A program made the position numbers and the translations under genes. Under the pieces are notes generated by a model. That model saw nothing but the letters and a program-made list of their open reading frames with translations, was not told the origin of the DNA and ran no database searches. From JBCCZC01 sp039188505 (GTDB lineage Bacteria > Pseudomonadota > Gammaproteobacteria > Xanthomonadales > SZUA-38): DNA of 6,888 nt. Positions within the stretch are counted from its first letter, which is position 1; the number at the start of each line of letters is the position of its first letter. Of this stretch, positions 6,159 to 6,888 are shown piece after piece. The DNA lies in contig JBCCZC010000316.1 of assembly GCA_039188505.1 (NCBI GenBank), forward strand, positions 1 through 6,888, read 5' to 3'.

Positions 6159-6888
6159 TCGAGAACCGCCCGTCGTTGCGCCGCTACTTGATCCGCTGGC
6201 TCATCCGCATCCTCGTGAAGACGATCCTGCGGCCATGGGTACCGGTCAGGCTCCAGCGCTCGCTGCTCGACGTCGTGGCGCTGATCACCGGACCGCCGCG
6301 GCATCCGAAGCCGGAAGCCGTGAAGCTTGGATCGGTGCCGGGACGGCGATACCTGGTGCGCGACCGACCCGCTGATACGGCGGTGCTCTATCTGCACGGC
6401 GGGGGCTATGTGGCGGGATCATCGAAGAGCCACCGCAACATCAGCGCCCGGCTGGGCCTCCTGCTGGGAGCTGACGTCTACGCAATCGATTATCGGCTGG
6501 CCCCGGAGCATCCCTATCCAACAGCGGTCGACGACGTCGTCGAAGCCTACGTGGCGCTCCGTGACCCCAAACGCGGCTACCGTCGGATCGTCGTCGTCGG
6601 CGATTCGGCGGGCGGTGCCCTGGCGGTGATCCTGCCCCTGCGCGTCCGCGACGAGGGGGAGTTGCCGGTGCCGGACGCCGTCGTGGCGTTCTCGCCCTTC
6701 GTGGACCACACGGAAGAGGCGCCGGACGACGCCTACGACGACATGCTGGATCCGCGCTGGGGCGAGCTCGTCGCGTCTTGGTACCTGCGGGACGCGCCGA
6801 AGGATCATCCGTACATCTCGCCGGTATTCGCGGACCTGCACGGTCTGCCGCCGACGCTTATTCAGGTCGGCGGCGACGAACTCCTGGC
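6155..6888 (+). CDS. HSL-family (Abhydrolase_3) alpha/beta hydrolase or esterase, C-terminus beyond the window
   Basis: Reading from the ATG at 6155 gives 244 codons without a stop before the right edge. The order of motifs is that of the hormone-sensitive-lipase family (type IV esterases): the oxyanion-hole motif HGGG (81-84), YRLAPEHPYPTAVDD (113-127), the nucleophile elbow GDSAGG (149-154) with catalytic Ser151, SPFVDHT (180-186), and PPTLIQVGGDELL (232-244), where Asp241 is the expected catalytic acid. The catalytic His would lie about 30 residues further, outside the window. The N-terminus (1-45) is a basic, hydrophobic cap-like segment with no clean signal peptide, so the enzyme is probably cytoplasmic. 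The ATG overlaps the monooxygenase stop (ATGA), indicating translational coupling. Hydrolysis of the ester or lactone made by the monooxygenase is the natural inferred role. Confidence 0.92.
   Translation, partial: MIENRPSLRRYLIRWLIRILVKTILRPWVPVRLQRSLLDVVALITGPPRHPKPEAVKLGSVPGRRYLVRDRPADTAVLYLHGGGYVAGSSKSHRNISARLGLLLGADVYAIDYRLAPEHPYPTAVDDVVEAYVALRDPKRGYRRIVVVGDSAGGALAVILPLRVRDEGELPVPDAVVAFSPFVDHTEEAPDDAYDDMLDPRWGELVASWYLRDAPKDHPYISPVFADLHGLPPTLIQVGGDELL

Noticed and set aside
1..6888. A defence system, mobile element, CRISPR array or integration site.
   Set aside because: No transposase, integrase, nuclease, toxin-antitoxin gene, regular repeat array, tRNA or terminal inverted repeat was found; all recognised genes are ordinary metabolic, envelope or regulatory families.

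Overview
The window is a gene-dense, high-GC bacterial chromosomal segment. Its families (BlaI/M56 pair, pirin, class I methyltransferase, YdcF/DUF218 protein, Baeyer-Villiger-type monooxygenase, HSL-type esterase), with short gaps and ATGA overlaps, fit a high-GC proteobacterium, possibly a gammaproteobacterium. That assignment is inferred from gene style and is weak. No rRNA, tRNA, CRISPR array, insertion sequence or phage gene was seen.

Layout: positions 1-745 hold a minus-strand two-gene unit, a BlaI/MecI-family repressor (745-353) followed with an ATGA overlap by the start of an M56 (BlaR1/MecR1-type) membrane metallopeptidase that runs off the left edge. Positions 746-883 form a 138-bp divergent regulatory region. 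It has two copies of AATTCATTAGGA 51 bp apart, each at the heart of an imperfect palindrome, placed over the start region and the -35 box of a convincing blaI promoter. Positions 884-4579 hold four plus-strand genes: a pirin with all four metal ligands, a small SAM-dependent methyltransferase, a membrane-anchored YdcF/ElyC-like DUF218 protein, and an exported protein of unknown function. Positions 4665-6888 hold a flavin monooxygenase of the Baeyer-Villiger class overlapping by ATGA with an HSL-family alpha/beta hydrolase that is cut by the right edge.

How they may work together: the BlaI homologue probably represses its own operon, and because the operators lie between it and the divergent pirin gene, pirin may belong to the same regulon. 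No beta-lactamase is present in the window, so the signal and target of this BlaR/BlaI-like pair are open. The monooxygenase-esterase pair reads as a two-step module: ketone to ester or lactone by oxygen insertion, then hydrolysis to alcohol plus acid (or hydroxy acid). The most poorly explained gene is the 443-residue exported protein at 3248-4579, whose N-terminal half has a faint hemerythrin-like pattern of His and Glu residues. Nothing here amounts to a clearly new defence or mobile system; the interest lies in the regulatory arrangement, the catabolic pair and the unknown exported protein.
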